The notes under the pieces: generated by a model | Database searches by the model: none | Told to the model about the DNA's origin: nothing | Seen by the model: only the letters and a program-made list of their open reading frames with translations | Source of the DNA: an uncultured Bacteroidota bacterium | Lineage (GTDB): Bacteria; Bacteroidota; Bacteroidia; Chitinophagales; Chitinophagaceae | Assembly: GCA_903865435.1 (NCBI GenBank) | Contig: CAIPJS010000064.1 | Location: 49,851 to 113,850, forward strand | Direction: 5' to 3' | Length of the DNA: 64,000 nucleotides | Shown: positions 9,322-18,220 of the stretch, in pieces | Layout of the letters: each line of letters opens with the position of its first letter | Position numbering within the stretch: the first letter of the stretch is position 1 | Translations under genes and position numbers: made by a program

Positions 9322-9632
9322 ATATATAAGTAGCTGCTATTGCCTTAAAAATAGGTCAGAATAGCTGAATTTAGTGTAAAAGCGCTTTGAATTATTAAAA
9401 AACATACAACTAACCCATTCCTAACTACTTGATTTTCAGTAGGTATTTAGTATGATTAATATTATGATACAAAATTATTATTGATTATCAATAAGTTACG
9501 AAGATGCAATTTAAAAACAATGCACTAAATATTGGGAAAACCCAAAATCCGCTCGTACCTTCGCCCTCCCTTATAAAAGAGGGATATTTTATGGCTGTCG
9601 GGATAGCGCGGCCTCATTAAAACAAAAGAATT
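9322..9632. other. Intergenic region with rplM promoter and leader
   Basis: A 311-bp space without a coding gene between two divergent genes. The left two thirds are plain AT-rich sequence. The right third has a Bacteroidota-type promoter (9532-9563), a CCCTC/GAGGG inverted repeat (9564-9568 with 9579-9583) at the expected transcription start, and a small hairpin GCTGT-CGGG-ATAGC (9594-9607) inside the predicted rplM leader. Confidence 0.6.
9532..9563 (+). promoter_or_regulatory. Predicted rplM operon promoter
   Basis: TTG at 9532-9534, 21 bp, then TACCTTCG at 9556-9563. This fits the Bacteroidota -33/-7 pattern (TTG and TAnnTTTG) with one mismatch. Transcription would start near 9569, leaving a leader of about 64 nt before the rplM ATG. 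Confidence 0.65.
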
Positions 9633-10076
9633 ATGAGTAAACTACATTTCACCACGAAGCACGCCAACGCGGCTACTGTTCAACATGGCTGGTACATTGT
9701 TGATGGTACTAATCAAACCGTAGGACGTATTGCTTCAAAAATCGCAGCTGTTCTACGTGGTAAGAACAAAGCTTATTACACTCCACATGTTGATTGCGGA
9801 GATTATGTAATCATCATTAATGCAGAAAAAGTAAAATTGACTGGAAACAAATTCCATGACAAGCAATACTTAAACTATTCTGGTTACCCAGGCGGTAAAA
9901 AAGAAGAAGCTGCAGAAGATTTAATCAAGCGTCGTCCAGAAGTAATTATGGAAAGAGCGGTAAAAGGTATGTTGCCTAAAAATCGTTTAGGACGTAAGAT
10001 GGTTAAGAAATTGTTTGTGTATGCTGGTGATAAACATCCTCATACTGCACAACAACCAAAAGAATTTAAATTTTAA
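9633..10076 (+). CDS. rplM: 50S ribosomal protein L13
   Basis: 147 residues, the normal bacterial L13 length. It has the family stretches WYIVDGTNQTVGRIASKIA near the N terminus, YSGYPGG in the middle, and GMLPKNRLGRKM with a C-terminal YAG--HPHTAQQP. It binds 23S rRNA early in large-subunit assembly. First gene of an rplM-rpsI-rpsB-tsf block, with rpsI following after 20 bp, the usual bacterial order. The promoter and a small structured leader lie upstream. Confidence 0.98.
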   Translation: MSKLHFTTKHANAATVQHGWYIVDGTNQTVGRIASKIAAVLRGKNKAYYTPHVDCGDYVIIINAEKVKLTGNKFHDKQYLNYSGYPGGKKEEAAEDLIKRRPEVIMERAVKGMLPKNRLGRKMVKKLFVYAGDKHPHTAQQPKEFKF

Positions 10077-10096
10077 TTAATTCCAAATATAAATAA

Positions 10097-10486
10097 ATGG
10101 AAAAGCAAACAAATGCAGTAGGTCGTCGTAAGGAAGCAGTAACACGCGTCTTTGTTAGTAAGGGTAGTGGAAAAATTACCGTGAATGATAAAGATTACAA
10201 ACACTATTTTCCTTTAGTGTATTTACAAAATCAAGTAGAAGCTCCTTTAAAGACTACCGATTTAATGGGTAAATACGATATCGTTATCAACGCTCAAGGC
10301 GGTGGTTTAAAAGGACAAGCAGAAGCAGCCAAATTAGGTATTGCTCGTGTATTAATTGAATTGAATCCTGAATTGCGTCCTGCTCTAAAAGCAGCTGGAC
10401 AACTAACGCGTGACCCTCGTAGTGTTGAGCGTAAGAAATTCGGTCATAAGAAAGCACGTAGAAGCTTCCAGTTCAGTAAACGTTAA
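10097..10486 (+). CDS. rpsI: 30S ribosomal protein S9
   Basis: 129 residues. GRRKEAVTRVFV lies at the N terminus, the conserved GGGLKGQAEAAKLGIARVL in the middle, and a basic tail KKARRSFQFSKR at the C terminus that reaches into the ribosomal P site. Cotranscribed with rplM upstream (20 bp) and probably rpsB downstream (42 bp). Confidence 0.98.
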   Translation: MEKQTNAVGRRKEAVTRVFVSKGSGKITVNDKDYKHYFPLVYLQNQVEAPLKTTDLMGKYDIVINAQGGGLKGQAEAAKLGIARVLIELNPELRPALKAAGQLTRDPRSVERKKFGHKKARRSFQFSKR

Positions 10487-10528
10487 TCCAACAATTTTAA
10501 CATTAATTCATTACAACAAATTATACAC

Positions 10529-11407
10529 ATGGAAAATAACACTTCATTACAACAGCAATTACTGGAGGCCGGCGTTCACTTTGGTCACCTTAAAAAGAAG
10601 TGGAACCCAAAGATGTTGCCTTATATTTTCGCAGAGAAAAAAGGTATTCACATCATTGACTTAAATAAAACAGTCGATCACTTACAAGAAACAGCTGCTG
10701 CTTTAAAGCAAATTGCAAAAAGCGGTAAGAAAATTATGTTTGTTGCTACTAAGAAACAAGCAAAAGAAATTGTAAGCGAGTGTGCTAAAAAAGTAAACAT
10801 GCCTTACGCTACAGAGCGTTGGTTGGGTGGTATGTTGACCAACTTCAACACCGTTCGTAAGAGTGTGAAGAAAATGCAAAGCATTGAAAAAATGTTGAAC
10901 GATGGGAGTGCAGACAGCTTAACTAAAAAAGAGCGTTTGACTTTAGGTCGTGACAAAGATAAAATGGAAAAAGTATTAGGTGGTATCGCTCAATTGGGCC
11001 GTTTACCAGCAGCTTTATTCTTAGTAGACATTGGACATGAGCACATTGCATTAGCAGAAGCTAAGCGTTTAGGCATTCAAACATTTGGTATGGTAGATAC
11101 CAACTGTGATCCAAACAAAGTAGATTTTTCTATTCCTGCAAATGATGATGCAACAAAATCTATTGCTATTATTACCAACTATATTACTGCAGCGATTGCA
11201 GAAGGTTTAGCAGAGCGTCAAGCTTCTAAAGATGACGAAAGTGAATCTGAAGAAGGCAACAATGAAAACGAAGCAAAAGCAAAGCGTATGGAAGCCGAAG
11301 CCAATGCGGAAGGTGGAAGAGGTAAGCGTGTTGCTGGTGCAGCTCCAACTGCTCCTGGTGCACCTAAGCGTCGTATTCAAAGTACACGTCGCCCAGCAGG
11401 TAAATAA
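10529..11407 (+). CDS. rpsB: 30S ribosomal protein S2 with C-terminal extension
   Basis: 292 residues, about 50 longer than E. coli S2. The core (about 1-228) has the family motifs LLEAGVHFGH, KKWNPKM, RWLGGMLTNF and DTNCDP. The extra tail (about 229-292) is low-complexity: first acidic (DDESESEEGNNENE), then Ala/Glu, then basic and Pro-rich (APKRRIQSTRRPAGK). Such extensions are common on Bacteroidota S2. A strong hairpin terminator follows directly and separates it from tsf. Confidence 0.97.
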   Translation: MENNTSLQQQLLEAGVHFGHLKKKWNPKMLPYIFAEKKGIHIIDLNKTVDHLQETAAALKQIAKSGKKIMFVATKKQAKEIVSECAKKVNMPYATERWLGGMLTNFNTVRKSVKKMQSIEKMLNDGSADSLTKKERLTLGRDKDKMEKVLGGIAQLGRLPAALFLVDIGHEHIALAEAKRLGIQTFGMVDTNCDPNKVDFSIPANDDATKSIAIITNYITAAIAEGLAERQASKDDESESEEGNNENEAKAKRMEAEANAEGGRGKRVAGAAPTAPGAPKRRIQSTRRPAGK

Positions 11408-11416
11408 TTTATTATC

Positions 11417-11464
11417 CAATTGGGTTATTGGTGTTCTTCGAATGCCAATGACCCAATTGTTTTT
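11417..11464 (+). terminator. Intrinsic terminator between rpsB and tsf
   Basis: A 15-bp stem with one G-U pair: 11417-11431 pairs with 11445-11459 around a 13-nt loop. It is followed by TTTTT at 11460-11464. This should end or reduce transcription between rpsB and tsf, so the two genes need not be made in equal amounts. Confidence 0.9.
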
Positions 11465-11520
11465 AATTTAACTACCGATCTTTAAAAACAATTTCAAATT
11501 TATTTTTAAATTATAATATT

Positions 11521-12354
11521 ATGAGTACAATAACAGCTGCTGACATTAATAAATTACGTCAAGCAACAGGTGCTGGTATGATGGATTGCAGAAAAGCATT
11601 AACCGAAACAAACAATGATTTTGAAGCAGCGATAGATTGGTTGCGCAAGCAAGGACAAAAAGTGGCCGCTAAGCGCAGTGATCGTGAAGCAAAAGAAGGG
11701 GTGATTATTGCACAAACTTCTGCTGATAACAAAACAGGTTTTGTAGTTTGTATTTCTTGTGAAACAGATTTTGTTTCTAAGAATGCAGAATTCGTTGCCT
11801 TTGCACAAAGCATTGCGGATGCTGCTGTTGCGAACAATGTAAAATCTGCTGCTGAATTAAATGAAGTATCAGTGAATGGCACGAAAGTGTCCGACATGAT
11901 CAATGATAAATTAGCTTCTATTGGAGAAAAAATTGGAGTAGCTAAATTTGAAAGAGTAGACGCACCTTATGTTGCTTCTTATATTCATGGTGCCTACAGA
12001 ATGGGCGTATTGGTTGGATTGAGTGCTGCGTCTGCTGAAACTGGTAAAGACTTAGCCATGCAAATCGCTGCGATGAACCCTGTAGCAGTAGATCCTGAAT
12101 CAGTACCTGCTGAAACAGTTGCTCGTGAGCGTGCTATTATTATTGATACCATGAAAGAAGATCCTAAAATGGCCGGCAAACCAGAAGAAATGATAGCTAA
12201 GATTGCAGAAGGTAAAATCAATGCTTTCTTTAAAGAGCAAACATTGTTAGCACAAGCCTTTGTAAAAGATGGCGGTAAAACAGTGGGTGAATATGTAAAG
12301 TCGGTTGATGCGAACTTAATAGTAACTGAATTTAAGCGTGTTGCTTTGGGTTAA
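11521..12354 (+). CDS. tsf: Elongation factor Ts
   Basis: Guanine nucleotide exchange factor for EF-Tu. It has 277 residues, close to E. coli (283). The N-terminal UBA-like region LRQATGAGMMDCRKAL is at 13-28, the core CETDFVSKN follows, and there are two dimerisation-type subdomains after it. It lies 113 bp after rpsB, past a strong terminator, so it may depend on readthrough or a promoter of its own in the short AT-rich leader. Confidence 0.97.
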   Translation: MSTITAADINKLRQATGAGMMDCRKALTETNNDFEAAIDWLRKQGQKVAAKRSDREAKEGVIIAQTSADNKTGFVVCISCETDFVSKNAEFVAFAQSIADAAVANNVKSAAELNEVSVNGTKVSDMINDKLASIGEKIGVAKFERVDAPYVASYIHGAYRMGVLVGLSAASAETGKDLAMQIAAMNPVAVDPESVPAETVARERAIIIDTMKEDPKMAGKPEEMIAKIAEGKINAFFKEQTLLAQAFVKDGGKTVGEYVKSVDANLIVTEFKRVALG

Positions 12355-12436
12355 TTGTAAAAAATTTAAAAATTTAATTTTTTTACAATTCTTGCTCTTA
12401 TGATTTTTTCAAAGCACCCCATAAACGGGTGCTTTG
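12353..12436 (+). repeat. Two successive inverted repeats after tsf
   Basis: First a perfect 12-bp inverted repeat AATTGTAAAAAA / TTTTTTACAATT (12353-12364 with 12379-12390), which overlaps the last two bases of tsf and may be its terminator. Then a 10-bp hairpin CAAAGCACCC / GGGTGCTTTG (12410-12419 with 12427-12436) without a T-tract on either side. The role of the second is unknown. Confidence 0.6.
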
Positions 12437-12471
12437 AGGAGCAAATACCTTAAGATCTAATGAAATATAGA

Positions 12472-12506
12472 GGGTCCCCCCGAGTACACGGGTGGGACCC
12501 TTTTTT
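12472..12506 (+). terminator. Strong intrinsic terminator before pyrH
   Basis: GGGTCCC (12472-12478) pairs with GGGACCC (12494-12500). After a one-base bulge, CCCG pairs with CGGG and closes a 6-nt loop. Six T follow at 12501-12506. An 11-bp GC-rich stem with a T-tract is a textbook terminator, and it isolates pyrH from the ribosomal block. Confidence 0.9.
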
Positions 12507-12551
12507 GTTGCCTCAAAATTCTTATCTTGCAAGTACAAAACAAGTATCGCT

Positions 12552-13268
12552 ATGCTGCCAAAGTACAAACGTATTTTATTGAAATTATCTGGGGAGGCTT
12601 TATTGGGCAACCAAAAAAATGGAGATCCATTTGACCCTAAGATTATCGAGCAATATGCCAATGAAATTAAACAAGTCGTTGAGTTGGGTGTCCAAGTAGC
12701 AATTGTAATTGGAGGAGGAAATATTTACCGAGGGATGAACGAAGCAGACAGTGGTATCGAGCGTGCGCATGGTGATTATATGGGTATGTTGGCCACAGTA
12801 ATCAATGCGATGGCCATTCAAGCGATGCTTGAAAAAATTGGTGTGTATACAAGATTGCAATCTGCCATTGTGATGGAGCAAGTAGCAGAACCTTATATTC
12901 GTCGTAAAGCATTGCGTCATTTAGAAAAAGGAAGGGTGGTTATTTTTGGAGCAGGCACCGGCAATCCTTATTTTACTACTGATACAGCAGGCTCTTTGAG
13001 AGCCATTGAAATGAAAGCAGATGTGATTTTAAAAGGTACGCGTGTTGACGGGGTCTATGATAGTGATCCTGAAAAAAATCCGGCAGCAGTAAAATTTGAA
13101 ACCATTAGTTTCCAGGAATGTATTTCAAAAAATTTAAAAGTAATGGATACAACAGCTTTCACCTTATGTATGGAAAACAAATTACCCATTATTGTATTTG
13201 ATATCAATCAACCAGGCAACTTATTAAAAGTAGTGCAAGGAGCTGCCATAGGCACTTTGGTGGGCTAG
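12552..13268 (+). CDS. pyrH: UMP kinase
   Basis: Phosphorylates UMP to UDP in pyrimidine supply; a hexameric amino acid kinase-fold enzyme. 238 residues from ATG 12552 ([17 protein letters not shown]). The in-frame ATG at 12492 lies inside the terminator hairpin and would add an unconserved segment. Conserved stretches include [29 protein letters not shown] and the [13 protein letters not shown] block. It follows tsf, as in many bacteria, but is separated by a strong terminator; a weak TATCTTG box lies at 12523-12529. Confidence 0.96.
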   Translation: MLPKYKRILLKLSGEALLGNQKNGDPFDPKIIEQYANEIKQVVELGVQVAIVIGGGNIYRGMNEADSGIERAHGDYMGMLATVINAMAIQAMLEKIGVYTRLQSAIVMEQVAEPYIRRKALRHLEKGRVVIFGAGTGNPYFTTDTAGSLRAIEMKADVILKGTRVDGVYDSDPEKNPAAVKFETISFQECISKNLKVMDTTAFTLCMENKLPIIVFDINQPGNLLKVVQGAAIGTLVG

Positions 13269-13335
13269 GCACATCTCTTTTCGCCACTGATGTAATTTAT
13301 CCTTGTTTTTATAAATGGTGATTTAATTTTATACT

Positions 13336-14643
13336 ATGCAAAAATCAATTTATATATTTCTTATTGCTAGCTGCTCATTTGCAATCAATGCAAAAGCACA
13401 GCAATCTTTTAGCTTAAACGAGGCCATTAAAACGGCACTAAAAAATAGTTACGATATACAATTGGTAGAAAACTCGTTGGCCATTGCAAAAAACAACAAC
13501 GATTTAGGTGTTGCAGGTGCCTTACCAACCATCGCGGCTAATGCCAATGACAACAAAACCAATAGCACCTTACAACAGCAATATACCGACCCTACGCGTA
13601 ACACTACAAAATCGGGTGTGGATGGAACAACAGTAACTGCAGGCTTAACTGCTTCTGTAGTAGTTTTTAATGGATATCGTATTATGGCAACCAAAGAAAG
13701 GTTGGCCGCCATTGAAAAACAAAATACAGTATTACTAAAGGGACAAATGCAAAATACAGTGGCACTGGTCATGCAACAATACTACAATGTGGTACGCCAA
13801 CAAGCTTATTTAACGACCATTGAAAAATCAATTGAAGCAAGTAAACAAAGATTAGATATTGTCAATACGAAAACGCAAGTTGGATTGGCTAATCAATCAG
13901 ATATTTTACAATCCAATTTAGATTTAAATGCACTCATACAAGCAAAACAGAATCAATTATTGGTAATAGATCAAGCTAAAGCAGACTTGTTAAACTCAAT
14001 GGTGATGGCACCTACCGAGCAAATCATCATCAAAGACAGCATCCTTGTGTATGATCAAATAAAATTAGCTGATGTGGAAGCTAAAATGAAATTAAATCCA
14101 AGTTTACAATCTGCAGAGCAAAATATTAACATCAATCAGTATATTGAAAAAGAAACTAGAGCATTAATGTATCCAACATTAAGAGCCAATACAGGGTATA
14201 ATTTTAGCAGCAATAAATCAGCGGCAGGGTTTAGTCTATTGAATGAAACATATGGTCCTTATCTTGGTGTAAGTTTATCGGTTCCAATTTATGCAGGCAC
14301 AGCTTCGAAGCGTAATTATAAAAATGCAAAAATTAATACTGACATTGCAAAAATTACATATAAAAGTACAGAGCATGATATGACTACAGAAATGTATAAA
14401 ACTTTTCAAGCATATCAAAATAATTTAAAGCAAGCGCCCATTGAACAATCAAACTATGCTATGTCTCAAGATTTATTAGGCTTGGTCATGCAAAAATACC
14501 AATTGGGTCAAGCTACTATGGTAGATGTAAAACAAGCTCAACAAAGTTTTGAAAATGCAGGCTTTAGATTGGTTAGTTTGCGTTATGCAGCAAAAATTGC
14601 TGAAATAGAATTGAAACGTATCTCCAATCAGCTTACTTTTTAA
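13336..14643 (+). CDS. TolC-family outer membrane channel protein
   Basis: 435 residues with a signal peptide (1-21, ending NAKAQ). The mature part has the long helical TolC repeats (OEP domain) with Asn/Gln-rich coiled segments and the typical end LRYAAKIAEIELKRISNQLTF. It should form the outer-membrane duct of a tripartite exporter. No adaptor or pump gene is adjacent on this strand, so its partner is elsewhere or it shares the RND pump at 18-23 kb, which has its own TolC. The aminotransferase gene starts 11 bp downstream. Confidence 0.88.
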   Translation: MQKSIYIFLIASCSFAINAKAQQSFSLNEAIKTALKNSYDIQLVENSLAIAKNNNDLGVAGALPTIAANANDNKTNSTLQQQYTDPTRNTTKSGVDGTTVTAGLTASVVVFNGYRIMATKERLAAIEKQNTVLLKGQMQNTVALVMQQYYNVVRQQAYLTTIEKSIEASKQRLDIVNTKTQVGLANQSDILQSNLDLNALIQAKQNQLLVIDQAKADLLNSMVMAPTEQIIIKDSILVYDQIKLADVEAKMKLNPSLQSAEQNININQYIEKETRALMYPTLRANTGYNFSSNKSAAGFSLLNETYGPYLGVSLSVPIYAGTASKRNYKNAKINTDIAKITYKSTEHDMTTEMYKTFQAYQNNLKQAPIEQSNYAMSQDLLGLVMQKYQLGQATMVDVKQAQQSFENAGFRLVSLRYAAKIAEIELKRISNQLTF

Positions 14644-14654
14644 GTAAACTATTT

Positions 14655-15791
14655 ATGCAATCTAAGCTTCCAAATATTGGCACGAGTATTTTTACTGTTA
14701 TGAGCCAATTAGCGGCGCAGCATAAAGCCATCAATTTAGGACAGGGCTTTCCCGATTTTCCCATGAGCGAAACACTAATCAATTGTGTGGCAGATGCCAT
14801 GCGCGCTGGGGGCAATCAATATGCGCATACTTATGGGGTTCCCCTACTAAGAGAGCGACTTGCAGAAAAAATTAATTTCTTATACCCATCTACTATCAAC
14901 CCTGAAACCGAAATAACGGTTACACCTGGAGGCACGTATGCTATTTTCTCTGCTTTTTCTACCATCATTCAACCAGGTGATGAAGTCATTATATTCGAAC
15001 CTGCTTACGATAGCTATATTCCTAATATAACCTTCAATGGAGGTATCGTTGTGCCCATTGCTTTAACCTATCCCAATTACAATATTCCATGGGATAAAGT
15101 AAAAGCAGCCATCACTAAAAAAACAAAAGCCATATTGGTGAATACCCCACACAATCCAACAGGGATGGTGATGACCAAAGAGGATGTTTTACAATTGCAA
15201 GAAATCGTATTGAGCAATCATTTGTATTTGATTAGTGACGAAGTATACGAGCATTTAATTTATGATAATAAGCAACATGAAACGGTGATGAAGTATCCCG
15301 ATTTGTTTGCGCGTAGTTTTGTTTGTTTTTCTTTTGGCAAAACCTATCATTGTACTGGATGGAAATTAGGTTATTGTGTTGCACCTGCTGCATTGATGAA
15401 AGAATATCGAAAAATACATCAGTTCAATGCTTTTAGTTGTGATACCCCAAAACAATTGGGTATTGCGGCGTATATGAACAACAAAGAAGCTTATTTAAGC
15501 TTGGGCGCTATGTATCAGTCAAAGAGAGATTATTTAAGAAATTTATTGGCCCCTACAAAATTTAAATGCATTCCCTCTTCTGGTTCTTATTTTGAAACTT
15601 ACAGTTTTGCTGCTCTATCTGATGAACCTGATACGATTTTTGCAGAAAAATTGGTGAAAGATTTTGGTATTGCTGTTATACCCATGTCGGCATTTTACCA
15701 CAATGCTACCGATCATAAAGTGATTCGCTTGTGTTTTGCAAAAAAAGAAGCCACACTAGAAGCTGCTGCAGCTTGTTTGCTTAATGTATAA
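14655..15791 (+). CDS. PLP-dependent aminotransferase, methionine aminotransferase-like
   Basis: A 378-residue class I/II aminotransferase. NLGQGFPDFP is at 27-36, NTPHNPTG at 163-170, ISDEVYEH at 193-200, and the PLP lysine is Lys229 in SFGKTYHCTGWKLGY. The pattern fits the kynurenine/methionine aminotransferase (YbdL) subgroup, which recycles methionine from its keto acid or transaminates aromatic acids. The exact substrate is inferred. Cytoplasmic. The gene lies between tolC and galK at 11-24 bp spacing, which suggests one transcript with unrelated functions. Confidence 0.85.
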   Translation: MQSKLPNIGTSIFTVMSQLAAQHKAINLGQGFPDFPMSETLINCVADAMRAGGNQYAHTYGVPLLRERLAEKINFLYPSTINPETEITVTPGGTYAIFSAFSTIIQPGDEVIIFEPAYDSYIPNITFNGGIVVPIALTYPNYNIPWDKVKAAITKKTKAILVNTPHNPTGMVMTKEDVLQLQEIVLSNHLYLISDEVYEHLIYDNKQHETVMKYPDLFARSFVCFSFGKTYHCTGWKLGYCVAPAALMKEYRKIHQFNAFSCDTPKQLGIAAYMNNKEAYLSLGAMYQSKRDYLRNLLAPTKFKCIPSSGSYFETYSFAALSDEPDTIFAEKLVKDFGIAVIPMSAFYHNATDHKVIRLCFAKKEATLEAAAACLLNV

Positions 15792-15815
15792 AAGTTTTGT
15801 CTACCCTTATTTATA

Positions 15816-17006
15816 ATGGATATACGCACTCAATTTTTAAATCATTTTAATTACGCTCCATTATTGGCAGTGCAATCGCCAGGCCGTATTAATTTAATAG
15901 GAGAACATACCGATTACAACAATGGTTTTGTATTACCCGCTGCTATTGATAAATACATACAAGTGGCTATTGGCAAAAGAACCGACGGCAACCTTCAAAT
16001 GGCGGCGATTGATCTAGGAGAAACAATCCTATTACCTATTGAAAATATCAAACCACATCCTACACAATGGGTGAATTATATTATTGGAGTGGTATTTCAA
16101 GTCATTCAAAAATTGAATCAAAAGAAAAATAACAACCATGCTTCATTAAGTGCTATGATGCAAGGTTTTGATATTTGCATACAAGGCAATATTCCTAGTG
16201 GTGCAGGCCTGTCCAGTTCTGCAGCCGTGGAGTGTGCCGTATTATTTATATTGAACGAATTGTATCAATTAGAATATACAAAAATGGAAATGGCTTTGAT
16301 GGCACAAAAAGCCGAACATGAATTTGCAGGGGTGCAATGTGGCTTGATGGATATGTTTGCCAGCTTGCATGGACAAAAAAACAAAGTCATTTTATTGGAT
16401 TGTGCTAGCTTAGACTATGCCTATTATCCTTTAGTATTAAATGAGTATAGCATTGTTTTATTGGATACACAAATCAAACATGCATTGGCTAGTTCTGAAT
16501 ACAATACTCGTAGATTAGAATGTGAGCAAGGAGTGGAACTGATACAAAAAACTTATTCGCAAGTAAAAAGCTTACGCGATGTAAATAAAGAACAAGTAGA
16601 AACATGTTTAGGCCCAGCTACCCCTACCAATAAAAATATTTTTCATCGATGTAAATATGTAGTGGAGGAAGTGGAGCGCGTACAAGCAGCAGTAAAAGAT
16701 TTAGCAGTAGGAGATATGCTCGCTTTTGGTAAAAAAATGTTTGAGACACATCAGGGTTTAACTAATTTATATGAAGTAAGTTGTCCTGAATTAGATTTTT
16801 TAGTGGATGCTGTGCAGTACAATGAAAATGTGCTGGGCGCAAGAATGATGGGTGGAGGTTTTGGTGGCTGCACCATTAATATTATTAAAAAATCTGCAGT
16901 AGATGCCATTAGCAAAGAACTCACTTCAAAATATTTAAATAAATACAACAAGTCCTTAGTGGTATATACAACAAGTATACAAGACGGCACCCACTTACTC
17001 CCATAA
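15816..17006 (+). CDS. galK: Galactokinase
   Basis: Phosphorylates galactose at C1 (Leloir pathway). A 396-residue GHMP kinase: the galactose-binding signature PGRINLIGEHTDYNNG is at 22-37, the ATP loop GNIPSGAGLSSSAA at 124-137, the catalytic-base region CGLMDMFAS in the middle, and GGGFGGCTIN near the end. A short Asn/Lys-rich insert (KKNNN, around residue 105) interrupts an otherwise conserved area. The epimerase galM is convergent on the other side of a shared terminator. galT and galE are not in the window. Confidence 0.95.
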   Translation: MDIRTQFLNHFNYAPLLAVQSPGRINLIGEHTDYNNGFVLPAAIDKYIQVAIGKRTDGNLQMAAIDLGETILLPIENIKPHPTQWVNYIIGVVFQVIQKLNQKKNNNHASLSAMMQGFDICIQGNIPSGAGLSSSAAVECAVLFILNELYQLEYTKMEMALMAQKAEHEFAGVQCGLMDMFASLHGQKNKVILLDCASLDYAYYPLVLNEYSIVLLDTQIKHALASSEYNTRRLECEQGVELIQKTYSQVKSLRDVNKEQVETCLGPATPTNKNIFHRCKYVVEEVERVQAAVKDLAVGDMLAFGKKMFETHQGLTNLYEVSCPELDFLVDAVQYNENVLGARMMGGGFGGCTINIIKKSAVDAISKELTSKYLNKYNKSLVVYTTSIQDGTHLLP

Positions 17007-17039
17007 AAAATCCAGCTCTTTTTGAAAGCTGGATTTTTT
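17005..17039. terminator. Bidirectional terminator between galK and galM
   Basis: A perfect 13-bp inverted repeat: AAAAAATCCAGCT (17005-17017) and AGCTGGATTTTTT (17027-17039). The GC core is flanked by A6 and T6, so it works in both directions. It overlaps the galK stop codon and lies 21 bp from the galM stop. Confidence 0.9.
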
Positions 17040-17060
17040 ATTGATCTACCTATTTACAAA

Positions 17061-18197
17061 TTATTTGGTAGAAAAACTAAACACTGTTGTTTGGTGATAA
17101 GTCTCACCTGGTTTTAATAAAGTGCTAGGAAAATCAGGCTGGTTGGGGCTATCCGGAAAGTGTTGTGTTTCTAAAGTCAAGGCATAATGCTTATTGTATA
17201 TGATCCCCTTTTTAGTGCCCGTTAAATTACCTGTTAAAAAATTACCTGTATAAAATTGAATACCAGGTTCGGTAGTGGCTACTGTTAAATATCGACCACT
17301 GTTTGGTTCATACACAGAGGCTATTTCTGCTAAGCCTTCGCCTTTGTTTAAAACCCAATTGTGGTCATAACCACCAGTAACTTTATCAATGTCTTGTCCT
17401 ACTTTTTTAGGGGTAGTAAAATCCATTGGTGTGCCTTTAACATCTAACAATGCACCAGTAGGAATTAAAGAAGTATCTACGGGCGTATATTTATCGGCTT
17501 TCAACTGAACAATGTGCTCATAAATATTGGGCGATTTACCTGCACTTAAATTAAAATAAGCGTGATTTGTAAAGTTGATTACCGTATTTTTATCACTACT
17601 TGCGGTGTATTCTATCTTAATGCTATTGTTTGCAGTTAAAGTATATACTACTTGTACTTGTAAATTTCCTGGATACCCTTCTTCGCCGTCTATGCTCTTA
17701 TAACTTAATTGAAGACTAGAGTCACCTGGTAAAGCAACAGCATCCCATACCACTTTGTCAAATCCTTTTAAACCACCATGTAAAGATTGACCATTGTTAT
17801 TCAGCGCCGCGTGATACGTAATGCCATCAATGGTATAAGTGCCTTTGGCCAAGCGATTGGCGTATCTACCAATCAATGCACCAAAATAGGGATTCCCTTT
17901 TTGAAGATACCCTTCTAATGAATCATAACCTGTAATCACGTCTCCGAAATCGCCTGCTTTGTCTTTTGTAATGATTTTAGTAAGAATACCCCCGTAATTA
18001 ATAATGCCTACTTGCATACCAGCCACATTGGTCAAAGTATATTCAGTGATCCGCTTTCCCTCGAAAGTTCCAAAATCTTTGGTGGTAATGGTTGCAGTAT
18101 CCATTGTATTTTTATTTGTATTGTTAAAAGAACAAGCCATATTGAAAATGGATAAAAAGATAAATAACGAAAAACTACCTATTTTATATTTTTTCAT
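17061..18197 (-). CDS. galM: Aldose 1-epimerase lipoprotein (galactose mutarotase)
   Basis: Interconverts alpha and beta anomers of galactose or other aldoses. 378 residues from ATG 18197 (MKKYKIGSF); the ATG at 18230 would overlap the RND gene and put charged residues before the signal. Lipobox NMAC with Cys22 makes it a surface or periplasmic lipoprotein. The family shows NYGGILTKI, GRYANRLAKG, NFTNHAYFNL with the catalytic His, and a C-terminal ETQHFPDSPNQP with the catalytic Glu region. It begins 23 bp after the RND pump gene and has the only terminator, so it probably rides on that operon. Confidence 0.93.
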   Translation of the reverse strand: MKKYKIGSFSLFIFLSIFNMACSFNNTNKNTMDTATITTKDFGTFEGKRITEYTLTNVAGMQVGIINYGGILTKIITKDKAGDFGDVITGYDSLEGYLQKGNPYFGALIGRYANRLAKGTYTIDGITYHAALNNNGQSLHGGLKGFDKVVWDAVALPGDSSLQLSYKSIDGEEGYPGNLQVQVVYTLTANNSIKIEYTASSDKNTVINFTNHAYFNLSAGKSPNIYEHIVQLKADKYTPVDTSLIPTGALLDVKGTPMDFTTPKKVGQDIDKVTGGYDHNWVLNKGEGLAEIASVYEPNSGRYLTVATTEPGIQFYTGNFLTGNLTGTKKGIIYNKHYALTLETQHFPDSPNQPDFPSTLLKPGETYHQTTVFSFSTK

Positions 18198-18220
18198 AAT
18201 CACTTGTTTTAAATTTTTAA

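Noticed and set aside
12398..12661. Minus-strand ORF of 87 codons across the tsf-pyrH spacer
   Set aside because: It overlaps the terminator hairpin and the start of pyrH and has no family-like features.
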